Part shown: one piece after another, positions 1-10,191 of the stretch | Layout of the letters: the number at the start of each line of letters is the position of its first letter | How positions within the stretch are numbered: position 1 is the stretch's first letter | Assembly (NCBI GenBank): GCA_034437075.1 | Contig: DAOTVD010000399.1 | Location: 1 to 50,504 of the forward strand | DNA from: DAOTVD01 sp034437075 | GTDB taxonomy: Bacteria > Chloroflexota > Anaerolineae > Aggregatilineales > J027 | Direction of reading: 5' to 3' | DNA: 50,504 bases | Made by a program: the position numbers and the translations under genes | The notes under the pieces: model-generated | What the model saw: only the letters and a program-made list of their open reading frames with translations | Databases searched by the model: none | Told to the model about the DNA's origin: nothing

Positions 1-3000
1 CAAGACTTGACCGGTAAGACGATCAAGAGTTATGAGATTGGTGAATTGGTCGGTATGGGGGGCTTTGGGGCGGTGTATCGGGCGCACCAATCGGTCGTTG
101 AACGCGAAGTCGCCATCAAAATCATCTGGCCAGCCTTTGCGAACCATCCTAACTTTATCCGCCAATTTGAAACTGAAGCCCAGGTGATCGCAGGACTTGA
201 GCATCCGTACATCGTGCCGCTGTATGATTATTGGCGCGAGCCCGACGGCGCGTATATCGTCATGCGCTGGTTGCGGGGCGGGCCGCTACGCAACGCCATG
301 GATGGCACGCCCTGGGATATTGGCGACATCGCGCATGTGCTGGGCCAGGTGGCCGCCGCGCTGACGCTCGCACATCGTTATGGCGTGGTGCATCGTGACC
401 TGAAACCCGAAAACATCTTGCTGGACGAAGAAGGCAACGCCTACTTGGCCGATTTCGGCATCGCTCAGATTTTGAGCAGTGCCCAAGAAGACGATGATAC
501 CTTCAGTAGCATGGGCTCCCCGGCTTATGCCGCGCCGGAGCAAATCGCCGGGCTAGAAACCTCACCCCAAACCGATTTGTATTGCCTGGGGATCATCCTC
601 TACGAATTGTTGACTGGCGAACACCCCTTCCCCCACCTTTCGACGCTCTCCGAAACCCAACTGATCGCAGTCCGCACGAGCGAAAAGCTACCCTCGTTGC
701 AAAAGCTGCGCTCGGATTTACCCGCCGCGTTGGATAAGGTCATCCAGCGCGCGACGGCCCTCGTACCCAGCGAGCGCTACCCGGATGCGCTGAGCATGGC
801 ACGTGCCTTCCGCGAAGCGTGCGGCCTGGATCGCGGGCGAACTGCTGCCGCGCGCCAGGCCATCCGCGCGACGGCGCTTGATCAGGAAGTTATCCCCAAC
901 CCCTACAAGGGGTTGCGTGCTTTTCAAGAAGCAGACTCGGAGAACTTCTTCGGGCGCACGGTGCTCATTGAAAGTCTGCTTGATCGGATGGTAGAAACAG
1001 GCGATCCCTTGCACCGTTTTCTAGCCGTGGTCGGTCCTAGCGGCAGCGGTAAATCGAGCGTGGTGAAGGCCGGGCTTATTCCGCGCATTCGGCGTGGGGG
1101 CATCCCCAACGCCGAAAACTGGTACTTTGGCGAGATCGTGCCCAGTTCGCAACCCTTCGCAGAACTGGCTACCATGCTTATCAGCCTGGCTGCCGACCCG
1201 CCCATGAATCTGGTGGAACAGTTGCGCACCAATAAGCGGGGCCTGGTGGATGCCGTTAATCAAATTCTGCCCGATGATGACGAAACCGAATTGCTCATCT
1301 TCATTGACCAGTTCGAAGAACTGTTTACCCTGGTCGAAAATACGGAGATTACCAACCAATTTTTAGAAAGCATCTATGCGGCGGTCACCGAGCCAGATAC
1401 CCGCATCCGCGTGGTGATTACCGTCCGCGCGGACTTCTACGACCGGCCTCTCTTGCGCCCGCAGATTAGCCAACTCATGCGCGCGCGTACCGAGGTCGTT
1501 GTGCCGCTGTCCTCCATCGAGCTAGAAGAAGCCATCATCGAACCTGCGCGCCGGGCCGGGGTGGCCATTGATCCGAGCCTAGTGGGGGCCATCATCAGCG
1601 AGATTAACGAGCAGCCCGGCGCCCTACCCCTCTTGCAATATGCGCTCAGCGAACTCTTTGAGCGTCGTGAAGGGGGCATGATTAGCCAGGAAGCCTATAA
1701 CAAAATCGGCGGGGTGCGGGGGTCGTTGGCCCGGCGTGCGGATGAACTGTACCAAATGTTTAGTGACGAACAGCGCGAAGTCACCCGCCAGCTATTTTTG
1801 CGCCTGATTACCCTGGGTGAAGGCACCGAAGACACCCGCCGCCGGGCGCTGTTGGGCGAGATCACATCCATGTTGGGCAATACCGATGCGACGCGCTCGG
1901 TGGTCGATATCCTGGGCCAGTCGCGCTTGCTGACCTTCGACCGCGACCCCGAAACCCGCAGCCCAACGGTTGAGGTGACCCACGAGGCCATCATCCGCGA
2001 ATGGCAACGCCTGCGCGATTGGCTGGATGAAAGCCGCAATGATGTGCGCATGCAACGCGGCCTGGCCGTGCTGAGCAACGAATGGCAAAACAACGGGCGC
2101 GAGGTCAGCTTTTTGTTGCGCGGTATCCGCCTAGAACAATACGAAACCTGGTCGCAATTAACCAACTTGGCGCTCACTCAGGATGAACGCAAATATTTAC
2201 AAGCCAGTTTGGACGAGCGCAAACGCCAAGACGCCCTAGAACGCGAACGCCAACAACGCGAAGCCAAGCTGGAAGAACGCGCCCGCCAACGCTTGCAAAT
2301 TATCGTGGGCGTGTTGGCCGTGGCCTTCGCCGTGGCTTTGGCGCTCGTCGGGCTGGCCCTAAACCAAAGCCGCATCGCCGAACGCGAAGCCTCCGATGCC
2401 GAAATGGCGCGGGCCACCAGCGATGCCAACGCCGCCCTCTCTCAGAGCTTGGCCCTAGAGGCCAGCGCCCGCGAGGCCTTTGTCAATAATGACTCTGACC
2501 TGGCGCTAGTGCTGGGTTTGCAAGCCAATTTGCGCGGCCAGCCTTCGGTGCAGTCGTTCCGCACTTTGGCGGAAGTCGCGCTGGCGCCGGGCACGCGTGA
2601 GGTCTTTCAGGGGCATGAAGCGCGCGTCGCGAGCGTGGATATTGGCCCCAATCAAGATTTGATCGTCTCGGGCTCTACGGATTCCAGCGTGCGTTTGTGG
2701 GATATTGCCAGCGGGTTTGAGGTGCGCTGGCATCTTGATACGGATGAACGCTTGTTGTTTGACCCGAATGGCGACCTCTCCATGAGCGAGACGCGCCCGC
2801 TGGGCCAGCATCGCGGCGATGTGGAAGATGTCGCCTTTAGCCCGCTGGGGGATACCGTAGCATCGGGCGCGGGGGACTTCGCGGTTATCATCTGGGATGT
2901 CGAACAGGGTCAGGTGCGGCATATGCTAGAGGGCCATATCTTGCCTGTGCGCAGCGTGACATACAGCGCGGATGGCGCGCGCGTGCTCAGCACCTCCAGC

Positions 3001-4539
3001 GATGGCACGCTCATTCTGTGGGATGTCGTGGCGGGGCAACAAATTCGCCAATTCGTAGGCCATGGTAATGCAGCGGTGCTCTCGGCAGACCTCACGCCGG
3101 ATGGCGCGCGCGCGCTTTCTGGGGCGCGGGATGGCGTGCATATCTTGTGGGATTTAGCCACGGGCGAAGAAATCCGGCGCTTCGAGAGCCAAAGCGCGGT
3201 GCAAGGCGTGGCCATCGCCCCAGGTGGGGATGTGGCCGTATCTGGCGCGATTGACGGCACCCTGACCCTGTGGGATTTGAATACGGGGCAATCCATCCAG
3301 CGCTTAGAAGGCGAAAATATTGAAATTGAAGATGTCGATTATACGCCCGACGGTAGCTTTATCTTATCTGGCACCGTGGACGGCGCGATTGAAATCTGGG
3401 ATGCCGAGACCGGCGACCAACTGTACCGCATGTTGGGCCATGTCGAGAGCGTTCGGGAAGGTAGCTCGGCGGTGCTGAGTGTGGCCAGCGGCCCCGACGG
3501 CCAATTCGCAGTTTCTGGCGGCACCGATACCACCATCCGCTTATGGAACATACGCCACCCCGGCGAATTGGGACGCATCGCCACGGATGCCGAGCGCATT
3601 CTAAACATTGAATTCAGCCAGGATGGCCAAAGCGCCTATGCTAGCTCTACGGATGGGCATTTGCGCGTCATTGATCTGGCCAGCGGCGAAGCCCAACGCA
3701 CCATCGTGAATGTGGAAACGCCCCTGAGGGGCTTAGCCATCAGCCAGGATGAAACACGCGCGTTGGTCGGCTCGCGAGATGGCCTGCTGCGGTTGGTAGA
3801 CATGAACACGGGCGACACCATTTACGAGTTGCAAGGTCACACAGACGATATTTTATCGGTAGATTTTAACCCGACGGAACGCTTGGCCCTTTCGGCAGCG
3901 CAGGATCAGAGCATGATTTTGTGGAATCTGGAAACTGGCGAGGCCGTGAGTGAATTCACCAGCACAGATGGCGCGGTCTTTAGCCTGGCCTTTATGCCCC
4001 AGGGCAACCAGGCGCTGGTGGGCACCCGTAACGGAATCATGGTCTTGTGGGATTTAGCGAATCAGACGCCGATCCGCCGCTACGAAGGCCACACCGCCAC
4101 AATCTATAGCCTGGCGGTGAGCAACGATGGCCGCACAGCGGTCACGGGCTCGCGCGATACGCGCGTCATCGTGTGGAATGTCGAAACGGGCGAAGAACGC
4201 TTCAGCTTTGATGCCCACGTCGAATCCGTGTGGAGTGTCGCGATTAGCCCCAATGGCCGCCAGGCCATCTCCGGCGCGGCAGATACGAGCCTCATTTTGT
4301 GGGACATCATCGAGGGGGGCGAATTGCAGCGCTTCGATGCCGAAGATATTCCCTTTTCGCTGGATTTTGACACCACCGGCCAGTTGATTGTCTCGGGCGA
4401 AGGCGGGGGCGCGATCCAACTCTGGCAGATTTTCTCGCCCGAGTCTTTGGTGGCCTGGGTGCAGGATAACCGCTACCAGCGCGTGCTATCGTTCGCCGAG
4501 CGCGATATCTATCGGGTGGAGCCCTGCCCGCCTCAATAA
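1..4539 (+). CDS. Ser/Thr protein kinase - nSTAND NTPase - TM - WD40 repeat protein (5' end cut by window)
   Basis: Multidomain signalling protein. Counting from the TTG at base 7, a PknB-type kinase domain occupies about residues 10-270: glycine loop GMGGFGAVY, K38 in VAIK, catalytic HRDLKPEN at 129-136, DFG at 149-151 and an APE-like YAAPEQ. An nSTAND-type P-loop NTPase follows the NPYKGLRAF entry motif, with Walker A GPSGSGKS at 343-350 and Walker B LLIFIDQFEE at 429-438. A charged helix leads into one membrane span at about 763-785. Roughly 14 WD40 blades follow (many LWDxxxG ends), enough for two seven-bladed propellers. The frame is open to base 1 and reads Q-D-L-T-G, like the M-Q-P-D-L-T-G start of the kinase ending at 46673, so the true start probably lies a few codons outside the window. 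All kinase catalytic residues are present. The ligand and substrates cannot be read. Confidence 0.93.
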   Translation, partial: QDLTGKTIKSYEIGELVGMGGFGAVYRAHQSVVEREVAIKIIWPAFANHPNFIRQFETEAQVIAGLEHPYIVPLYDYWREPDGAYIVMRWLRGGPLRNAMDGTPWDIGDIAHVLGQVAAALTLAHRYGVVHRDLKPENILLDEEGNAYLADFGIAQILSSAQEDDDTFSSMGSPAYAAPEQIAGLETSPQTDLYCLGIILYELLTGEHPFPHLSTLSETQLIAVRTSEKLPSLQKLRSDLPAALDKVIQRATALVPSERYPDALSMARAFREACGLDRGRTAAARQAIRATALDQEVIPNPYKGLRAFQEADSENFFGRTVLIESLLDRMVETGDPLHRFLAVVGPSGSGKSSVVKAGLIPRIRRGGIPNAENWYFGEIVPSSQPFAELATMLISLAADPPMNLVEQLRTNKRGLVDAVNQILPDDDETELLIFIDQFEELFTLVENTEITNQFLESIYAAVTEPDTRIRVVITVRADFYDRPLLRPQISQLMRARTEVVVPLSSIELEEAIIEPARRAGVAIDPSLVGAIISEINEQPGALPLLQYALSELFERREGGMISQEAYNKIGGVRGSLARRADELYQMFSDEQREVTRQLFLRLITLGEGTEDTRRRALLGEITSMLGNTDATRSVVDILGQSRLLTFDRDPETRSPTVEVTHEAIIREWQRLRDWLDESRNDVRMQRGLAVLSNEWQNNGREVSFLLRGIRLEQYETWSQLTNLALTQDERKYLQASLDERKRQDALERERQQREAKLEERARQRLQIIVGVLAVAFAVALALVGLALNQSRIAEREASDAEMARATSDANAALSQSLALEASAREAFVNNDSDLALVLGLQANLRGQPSVQSFRTLAEVALAPGTREVFQGHEARVASVDIGPNQDLIVSGSTDSSVRLWDIASGFEVRWHLDTDERLLFDPNGDLSMSETRPLGQHRGDVEDVAFSPLGDTVASGAGDFAVIIWDVEQGQVRHMLEGHILPVRSVTYSADGARVLSTSSDGTLILWDVVAGQQIRQFVGHGNAAVLSADLTPDGARALSGARDGVHILWDLATGEEIRRFESQSAVQGVAIAPGGDVAVSGAIDGTLTLWDLNTGQSIQRLEGENIEIEDVDYTPDGSFILSGTVDGAIEIWDAETGDQLYRMLGHVESVREGSSAVLSVASGPDGQFAVSGGTDTTIRLWNIRHPGELGRIATDAERILNIEFSQDGQSAYASSTDGHLRVIDLASGEAQRTIVNVETPLRGLAISQDETRALVGSRDGLLRLVDMNTGDTIYELQGHTDDILSVDFNPTERLALSAAQDQSMILWNLETGEAVSEFTSTDGAVFSLAFMPQGNQALVGTRNGIMVLWDLANQTPIRRYEGHTATIYSLAVSNDGRTAVTGSRDTRVIVWNVETGEERFSFDAHVESVWSVAISPNGRQAISGAADTSLILWDIIEGGELQRFDAEDIPFSLDFDTTGQLIVSGEGGGAIQLWQIFSPESLVAWVQDNRYQRVLSFAERDIYRVEPCPPQ

Positions 4540-4629
4540 TCGTGTGGGGGCTAAAAAGAGCCTGTTAGGGCGCACACGCAAACACTACAATACTGGGGAA
4601 TTGTACTAGACTGGGGGACAACCTAATAG

Positions 4630-6513
4630 ATGTTTGATCTTGCGCCTGAAGTATGGACGATTGCCATACTCGTGTTTGCTATTGTCTTTTTCTTGACAGA
4701 ATGGTTGCGCATCGATGTCGTGGCGCTGATCGTCGTCGTTGCGCTTATGCTCACGAATGTGCTGACCCCCAGCGAAGCCATCGCCGGTTTTTCTAGCACG
4801 GCAGTCATTACCATTGCTGCGTTGTTTATCGTGGGCGGCGCCATTTTTCAAACGGGCTTGGCCGCTATTATCGGCGAGCGGATTTTGCGCGTCGCCGGGC
4901 GTAACGAAGCGCGCTTGCTGATTGTGCTGATGGTCGCTGTGGCGGCGCTGTCAGGTTTTATGAGCAATACGGGCACGGTCGCGGTTTTGTTGCCCGCTGT
5001 CCTGGCCCTGGCTGCGAGCGCGCAAATTAACGCCGCGCGCCTGATGATGCCCCTGGCTTTTGCATCTTCTCTGGGGGGTGCGCTCACGCTCATTGGCACC
5101 CCGCCCAATATTATCGTCAACAACACCTTGCGGGATGAAGGATTACCCACTTTTGCCTTCTTCGATTACACCCCTGTTGGCATTCTGCTTCTGATGAGCG
5201 GTATTGCGTTTATGTTTTTCTTCGGGCGGGGTCTTTTGCCCAACGCCCCACCCCCCAAGAAAGATGCCCGCCTGGAAACGCCCGAAGAATTGCTAGATAT
5301 GTACCGCTTGCCGGATAATATCTATCGCTTGCGGGTGCGTGATGCCTCGCCCATTAAAGGCAAAACCTTGGATGATGTGTCTTTGCCCGAGCGCTATAAT
5401 CTGCTGGTGCTGGAGATTCTGCGCCCTGCCGAACCCATGCCCCTATTGCGCGTAGGCACCCAACAACTGACCCTGGAATCCTCGCGCGTTGATCCGGTGC
5501 ACCCACGCGCAGAGACCATCGTACAGCATAATGATGTCTTGTTGGTGCGTGGCTCCGAGGAAGATATGGGCCGCGCGATTGCCGATTTAACGCTGGCGCT
5601 CCAACCCGCCCAGGCAAGCGACCGCGACACGATCATCAATCAGGAAGGCGGCATTGCCGAAGTTTTGGTGACGCCGCGTTCGGAGGCAGTCGGCAAAACC
5701 TTGGTCGATATTCGCTTTGGCAAGCGCAATCGCCTGACGGTGCTCAGCATCCGCAAACCCGGCGAAGCCCTCGATGCGCAACACGACATCAAAAATACAC
5801 GCCTGGAAAGCGGCGATATTATGCTCGTGCAGGGCCTATGGCACGACATCCTAGCCCTGAAAGATAATGTGTATGATTACGTGGTGCTGGGCCAACCCGA
5901 GCGCATGATGGGCGCGCCGCATCGCAATAAAGCCCCCCTAGCCGCGCTGATTATGTTCGGTATGGTGTTGTTGCTCGTGCTGGATGTCATGCCCACTGTT
6001 CAGGCTACTCTACTGGCCGCTGTGGCGATGGTCTTAGCCGGATGCCTGACCATGGACGAAGCCTATGATGCTATCGACTGGAAAAGCCTGATCCTCATCG
6101 CGGGCATGTTGCCGATGAGCACCGCGCTGGTTAAGGTCGGGCTGATTGATGATCTGGCCAATGGACTAACGGCTAGCGTCGGCGAGCTCGGCCCGCTGGC
6201 GGTGTTGGCGGCTTTGTTCGGGCTGACGATGGTCTTTACGCAAGTGCTTTCCAACACCGCTACGGCGGTCATTATCGCGCCATTGGCGCTGGTGACCGCG
6301 CGTGATCTGGGTGTTTCGGCAGAGCCCTTTTTGATGGGGGTGGCCATGGCTGCTTCGATGGCCTTTGCTTCGCCGGTAGCTTCGCCCGTGAATACCCTGG
6401 TGATGGGCGCCGGAAATTATCGCTTTATCGATTACGTCAAGGTGGGTGTGCCGTTGAGCAGCCTCATGTTTGCCATTGCTATGCTGGTGATTCCGCTCTT
6501 ATTCCCGTTTTAG
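4630..6513 (+). CDS. SLC13/DASS-type anion permease with two RCK_C (TrkA-C) domains
   Basis: Integral membrane transporter of 627 aa. N-terminal helices carry an SNT motif at 112-114 (MSNTGTVAVLLP) and the C-terminal half a second at 541-543 (LSNTATAVIIAP). Such paired motifs bind sodium in the divalent anion:sodium symporter family. The GTPPNIIVN segment after the first SNT helix and the ASPVASPVNTLVMG segment near the end are also typical. Between the halves, about residues 215-420, lie two soluble RCK_C-like modules, each with a pattern like GKTLVDIRFGKRNRLTVLSIRK. This layout is common in SLC13 permeases annotated for sulfate, dicarboxylates or other anions, and the substrate cannot be assigned. 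It stands alone: 90 bp after the kinase gene and 24 bp from the convergent VWA gene. The ATG lacks a strong Shine-Dalgarno sequence. Confidence 0.9.
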   Translation: MFDLAPEVWTIAILVFAIVFFLTEWLRIDVVALIVVVALMLTNVLTPSEAIAGFSSTAVITIAALFIVGGAIFQTGLAAIIGERILRVAGRNEARLLIVLMVAVAALSGFMSNTGTVAVLLPAVLALAASAQINAARLMMPLAFASSLGGALTLIGTPPNIIVNNTLRDEGLPTFAFFDYTPVGILLLMSGIAFMFFFGRGLLPNAPPPKKDARLETPEELLDMYRLPDNIYRLRVRDASPIKGKTLDDVSLPERYNLLVLEILRPAEPMPLLRVGTQQLTLESSRVDPVHPRAETIVQHNDVLLVRGSEEDMGRAIADLTLALQPAQASDRDTIINQEGGIAEVLVTPRSEAVGKTLVDIRFGKRNRLTVLSIRKPGEALDAQHDIKNTRLESGDIMLVQGLWHDILALKDNVYDYVVLGQPERMMGAPHRNKAPLAALIMFGMVLLLVLDVMPTVQATLLAAVAMVLAGCLTMDEAYDAIDWKSLILIAGMLPMSTALVKVGLIDDLANGLTASVGELGPLAVLAALFGLTMVFTQVLSNTATAVIIAPLALVTARDLGVSAEPFLMGVAMAASMAFASPVASPVNTLVMGAGNYRFIDYVKVGVPLSSLMFAIAMLVIPLLFPF

Positions 6514-6537
6514 GCGGATGCCAGCTTCCCCCCTACT

Positions 6538-7893
6538 CTAACGCGGTGGGGTATCCTCGGGACGTATGGTGTAAAACCCTGCGCGCCCGGCCCAGAAATG
6601 AATATCGTCGCCGTTAATGGCCGCTCCCATCATGTCGGCGAAGCGGTCGGGTGTGCACGCGAACACTGGAACGCCTAACGCGGCGACTGCTTCTGCGTTT
6701 TCGTGCGAGTAGCTGGGCGTACCCGTATTCGTCAGGGCCAACAAAACGATCACCTGGACGCCCCGATTGACCATTGTCGCGATATGGTTCAGCATGCGGT
6801 CGGGTTTCTTGCCTTCATATAGGTCGGTGATGAGAACACAGATACTATCTTCTGGGCGTGTGATGTTTTGCTGCGTATAAGCCAGAACGGCGCTGATGTT
6901 CGTGCCCCTGCCAAGGTTCACTTTCATATTAAAAAGCAGGTTCATAGGGTTGTCTAAGGCGCGGCTCATATCATAAATTATTTCGTCGAATAGAAAGAGA
7001 TAGGTTTTCAGGGCCGGTAAGCTGGCCAACACCGTGCTGAAGATGCTGGCATAAATCGTTGAGGCTACCATCGAGCCGCTTTGATCCACCACAAGGAAGA
7101 TTTCATGTAAGCTGCGCCGTTGACGCCCATAGCCGATAAGCCGGTCAGGAATGATGGTCTGGTATTCCGGTTGATAATGTTTCAGGTTGGCCTGAATCGT
7201 GCGCCGCCAGTCGATTTCGTAGGGCCGGGGACGCAGTTTGCGTGCGGCGCGGCTGAGGCTGCCGTGCAGGCTACGCTGAGCCGGGATGCGCAAGCGGGCT
7301 ATCAGGTCGTCGATTAACCGCGCAATCAGGCGTTTGGCATTACCATGATACTCTTTGGGTATGCGGTCCCGCATGGCGAGAATATCGCTAACCAGGTGGA
7401 TGTCGGGTTCCATGTAATCTAGGGCATCGGTCGTTAGCAGGGCCTCTAGCAGGCCATTTCGCTCCATGGCGTCGCGTTGCATCACGCGCACGGCGCCTTC
7501 AGGAAAAGTGCGGCGAATACCGTCTAGCCAGACCCCCAGCGGCGAGTCGTCATCCTCTCCCCAGCGCTCATAGTAATCTATGATGTTATTTTCTGTTTTT
7601 CTTCGGGTTCGAAATTGATTCCCTCGGCGGTTCCAGCGGTCTTCTTCTCGCTCTCTAAATGAATATGGGCTGAATTGTTCCTCCTTATTCCATAAATTTT
7701 CAGGGACGGTTCTCTCAGGCAGAGGCGGTAAGGGTCGGAAGTCGTAGTCATATAAAATATCGAGGTGGGTATCGATATGGGCGTCGTCTTCATCCAGTTC
7801 ATAGTGCGTTCCGTCGGCGTCATCGCCCCCCAAGATCAAGCGCCAACGGCGCGCGCGCATGGCATCTGGCGATGTATCATGATCTTGAGGCAT
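6538..7893 (-). CDS. VWA domain protein of a MoxR/DUF5682 operon (YehP-like)
   Basis: A 451-aa soluble protein with a C-terminal von Willebrand A domain (about 262-440). The MIDAS metal site is complete: D270-Q-S272-G-S274, T331 in GRGTN, and D357 in LITDLYEG. The first ~110 residues are acidic, Asp/Tyr-rich and probably disordered. The middle (150-260) is helical and basic. A GGAG sits about nine bases before the ATG, supporting this start. It is the last gene of the five-gene minus-strand operon, 30 bp after the DUF5682 gene. VWA proteins next to MoxR ATPases generally act as metal-dependent adaptors that recruit or remodel clients. The gene set matches E. coli yehL-yehM-yehP-yehQ, where yehP is the VWA member. 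The molecular role of that group is not established. Confidence 0.9.
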   Translation of the reverse strand: MPQDHDTSPDAMRARRWRLILGGDDADGTHYELDEDDAHIDTHLDILYDYDFRPLPPLPERTVPENLWNKEEQFSPYSFREREEDRWNRRGNQFRTRRKTENNIIDYYERWGEDDDSPLGVWLDGIRRTFPEGAVRVMQRDAMERNGLLEALLTTDALDYMEPDIHLVSDILAMRDRIPKEYHGNAKRLIARLIDDLIARLRIPAQRSLHGSLSRAARKLRPRPYEIDWRRTIQANLKHYQPEYQTIIPDRLIGYGRQRRSLHEIFLVVDQSGSMVASTIYASIFSTVLASLPALKTYLFLFDEIIYDMSRALDNPMNLLFNMKVNLGRGTNISAVLAYTQQNITRPEDSICVLITDLYEGKKPDRMLNHIATMVNRGVQVIVLLALTNTGTPSYSHENAEAVAALGVPVFACTPDRFADMMGAAINGDDIHFWAGRAGFYTIRPEDTPPR

Positions 7894-7923
7894 GGGTATG
7901 GCTCCTTCGATATTGATGGGAGT

Positions 7924-10191
7924 TTAGGCGCTGGGTGATGACCACCCCAAGAGTTCGCGAATGATGGCCAGGCTGTCGTCGGCGCGTTGTTGGTCAAAAT
8001 GCGGGTCGTTCGTCAGAGAGTTGGTCGTAGCGGGCTGGCCGTGCAGTATCCGTTCGCCAATTTGCGCGCGTTCGTTGGGCGGCAATTCGGTGAAGGTGCG
8101 GCGCAAGAGGGGCAAAATCAAGATAAATGTCTCTTCTTTTAGTTGTGTGACCCAATCGGAGAGTAACCAGAGTAATTGATCTTGATGCAATAAGAGTAAG
8201 CCGCTGCCACTCAAAAAGCCTTCTAGCCAACTTGCCATCGCGAAAGGCTCTTGGATCGGGGCTAGCGCTCCATTGAGGTAAATCGTCACGTCCTCCACAT
8301 CTAGGATGTCGGCTTCATGCAAAATGCGGCAGGCATAGCCGCGCAGCTTCGCATGCACGCGGTCTTCATCCAGGGTACGCCCTAAGGCGGCGTGCCACCC
8401 ATCCAAATTACGATTCATGGCGCGTAAGGCCGCATCCACGGCCTGGATATGCTTGAAATACGCCGAGGCGGTGTCATCATCCAGGTTCAGCACGGCGGTA
8501 CTCAGCCCCACGCATACGCGCTTGACCAACTGATCGACCACCACGATAAGCAGTTCTGCATCGTAGGCGCGCACGTCGCCATATTGCGCAATATTGATGA
8601 GTTCAGGCAAGATCGACAGCATTTCTAAAATATCCGCCGCCAGGGCCACGCGCGCTTGAATCTGTTCTAGCGCATCGTGCACGGACTCGGGCAGATTGGC
8701 GACCAGCACCTTTTGCAACCATTCTAGCAACTCGGGCAAGCTGTCGGCTTGTTGCAGTTCGGCATGCACGCGGTTTGTGGCCGCCTCATAGAGCGCATTC
8801 CCCCACACGCTGGCATCAATGATCTTGACTTCCACGATAGGTTCCCAGTTCAGTTCCCAGCGTTCGTTAAAGGTGCCTTTCTGATTCTCTACCGGATAGG
8901 GATACCCCCAGGGAATATCCAGCAGCAAGAGCCGGTATAGAAACTGGCTTTTTTCGCGATGGCGAGCCTCTCGCAGATTCAGCCGAAGCTCGGTAGGCTC
9001 GGGTTTGGGCTTCAGGCGCAGGCGTTTTTGCTCTTGTTGGATGTCGCACATAAGGGGCGTTACGGCCATGTTTTCGGGCAAGCGCCCGATCTTTTCGCCA
9101 TGCAGCAAAGGCATGAGCGCACGTTGCAATAGCTCGTCATCCCCCATGCAGAAGACCGATAGGGCCGCTTCGTTGAGTTCATCCAACCCCGGCGTGGTAT
9201 AGCCCCGCATCGCTGCTAGGGTTTCGGCCATGCGGATAGCGTCGATGGCCTGCGCAGAAGACGCCTCGACATCAAATTTGCGTAGGCTCTTTGTAACTTT
9301 GACCATCCAATTCTGGGTGATGTCTTCGACCGGGGTGCGCCAGATATGCTCGTACCATCCTGGCGCGAGGATTCCGGCGCCATAGCCGTTCACCGATCCT
9401 AGGCGGCCTTGCGTCCAGGGAATCCACACCGCATTGACCTTTTCTTTGCGCAGGCCCTTGAGCAAAGCATTATCGTGACTGGCAGGGGGCATGGTGTGTA
9501 AGGCGGGGGCGTGCCAGGCTCCGCAGACGATCAACAGCCGTTCGGGCTCGGTTTTGAGGGCTTCGCGGATGATCCGCCGCATATAAGCTTCGCGCAGCAT
9601 CGTCAGGTCATCAATGGCGTCGGCGACCTCATCGCGCAGGGCTTGCATGGCTTCTAAGATGGCCGGAAAGACATCCTCGGGCTTGCCGCGTCGTTCGATG
9701 AGATGTTCCCACCAGCGTTCACCATCTGGAAAACCTGCGGCGTGGGCCAGCGTGCCCAGGGGGTCTTGTTGAATGGCCAGGATGTCTGGCGAAGCGGTCT
9801 CTGGGTTCAGGCGTTGGCGCGCCAGAAATTCGTTTAGGTCGGTTTGCTCTTCATCCATCATGGCCATCAGATGCGTAACGGGCAAATCCATAAACCGCAA
9901 GGGGATGTCATATATTTCGGCATAATAGATGGCCTGTAGCTCTGGTGAATATTCGGCAAAGGGATAACACAGACCTCGGTCGGTGCGGCCTACCTGGTGC
10001 ACCATCAAGGCGATGGGATATTCTATATTCTCGCGCACGATGTCTGTCGCGATGTCGTCGGCTTCGGGCGGGCCTTCTACCAGCAGCATCGTAGGCCGGT
10101 AGCTTCTCAGCAAGACATGTAAGCTATAGGCCGAACCGGGGCCATGATGGCGGACGCCACAGATTTTGATGTCAGTTTGTGCGGCGGGCAT
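7924..10191 (-). CDS. DUF5682 family protein (YehM-like), possible TIKI/TraB-type N-terminal domain
   Basis: A 755-aa protein without membrane segments or signal peptide. The N-terminus (CGVRHHGPGSA at 11-21, then LLVEGPPEAD at 36-45) is the DUF5682 signature. I also see a second GxxH, G224-A-W-H227 in LLIVCGAWHAPAL, preceded by a helix containing LREAYMRR. The order GxxH - E - helix - GxxH is that of the TIKI/TraB/EreA/ChaN fold, some members of which are metal-dependent hydrolases. That link is my inference. The C-terminal ~400 residues look helical with no motif I recognise. The start codon overlaps the end of the MoxR gene by 20 bp, indicating translational coupling. E. coli YehM is the counterpart by family and neighbourhood. 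Confidence 0.85.
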   Translation of the reverse strand: MPAAQTDIKICGVRHHGPGSAYSLHVLLRSYRPTMLLVEGPPEADDIATDIVRENIEYPIALMVHQVGRTDRGLCYPFAEYSPELQAIYYAEIYDIPLRFMDLPVTHLMAMMDEEQTDLNEFLARQRLNPETASPDILAIQQDPLGTLAHAAGFPDGERWWEHLIERRGKPEDVFPAILEAMQALRDEVADAIDDLTMLREAYMRRIIREALKTEPERLLIVCGAWHAPALHTMPPASHDNALLKGLRKEKVNAVWIPWTQGRLGSVNGYGAGILAPGWYEHIWRTPVEDITQNWMVKVTKSLRKFDVEASSAQAIDAIRMAETLAAMRGYTTPGLDELNEAALSVFCMGDDELLQRALMPLLHGEKIGRLPENMAVTPLMCDIQQEQKRLRLKPKPEPTELRLNLREARHREKSQFLYRLLLLDIPWGYPYPVENQKGTFNERWELNWEPIVEVKIIDASVWGNALYEAATNRVHAELQQADSLPELLEWLQKVLVANLPESVHDALEQIQARVALAADILEMLSILPELINIAQYGDVRAYDAELLIVVVDQLVKRVCVGLSTAVLNLDDDTASAYFKHIQAVDAALRAMNRNLDGWHAALGRTLDEDRVHAKLRGYACRILHEADILDVEDVTIYLNGALAPIQEPFAMASWLEGFLSGSGLLLLHQDQLLWLLSDWVTQLKEETFILILPLLRRTFTELPPNERAQIGERILHGQPATTNSLTNDPHFDQQRADDSLAIIRELLGWSSPSA

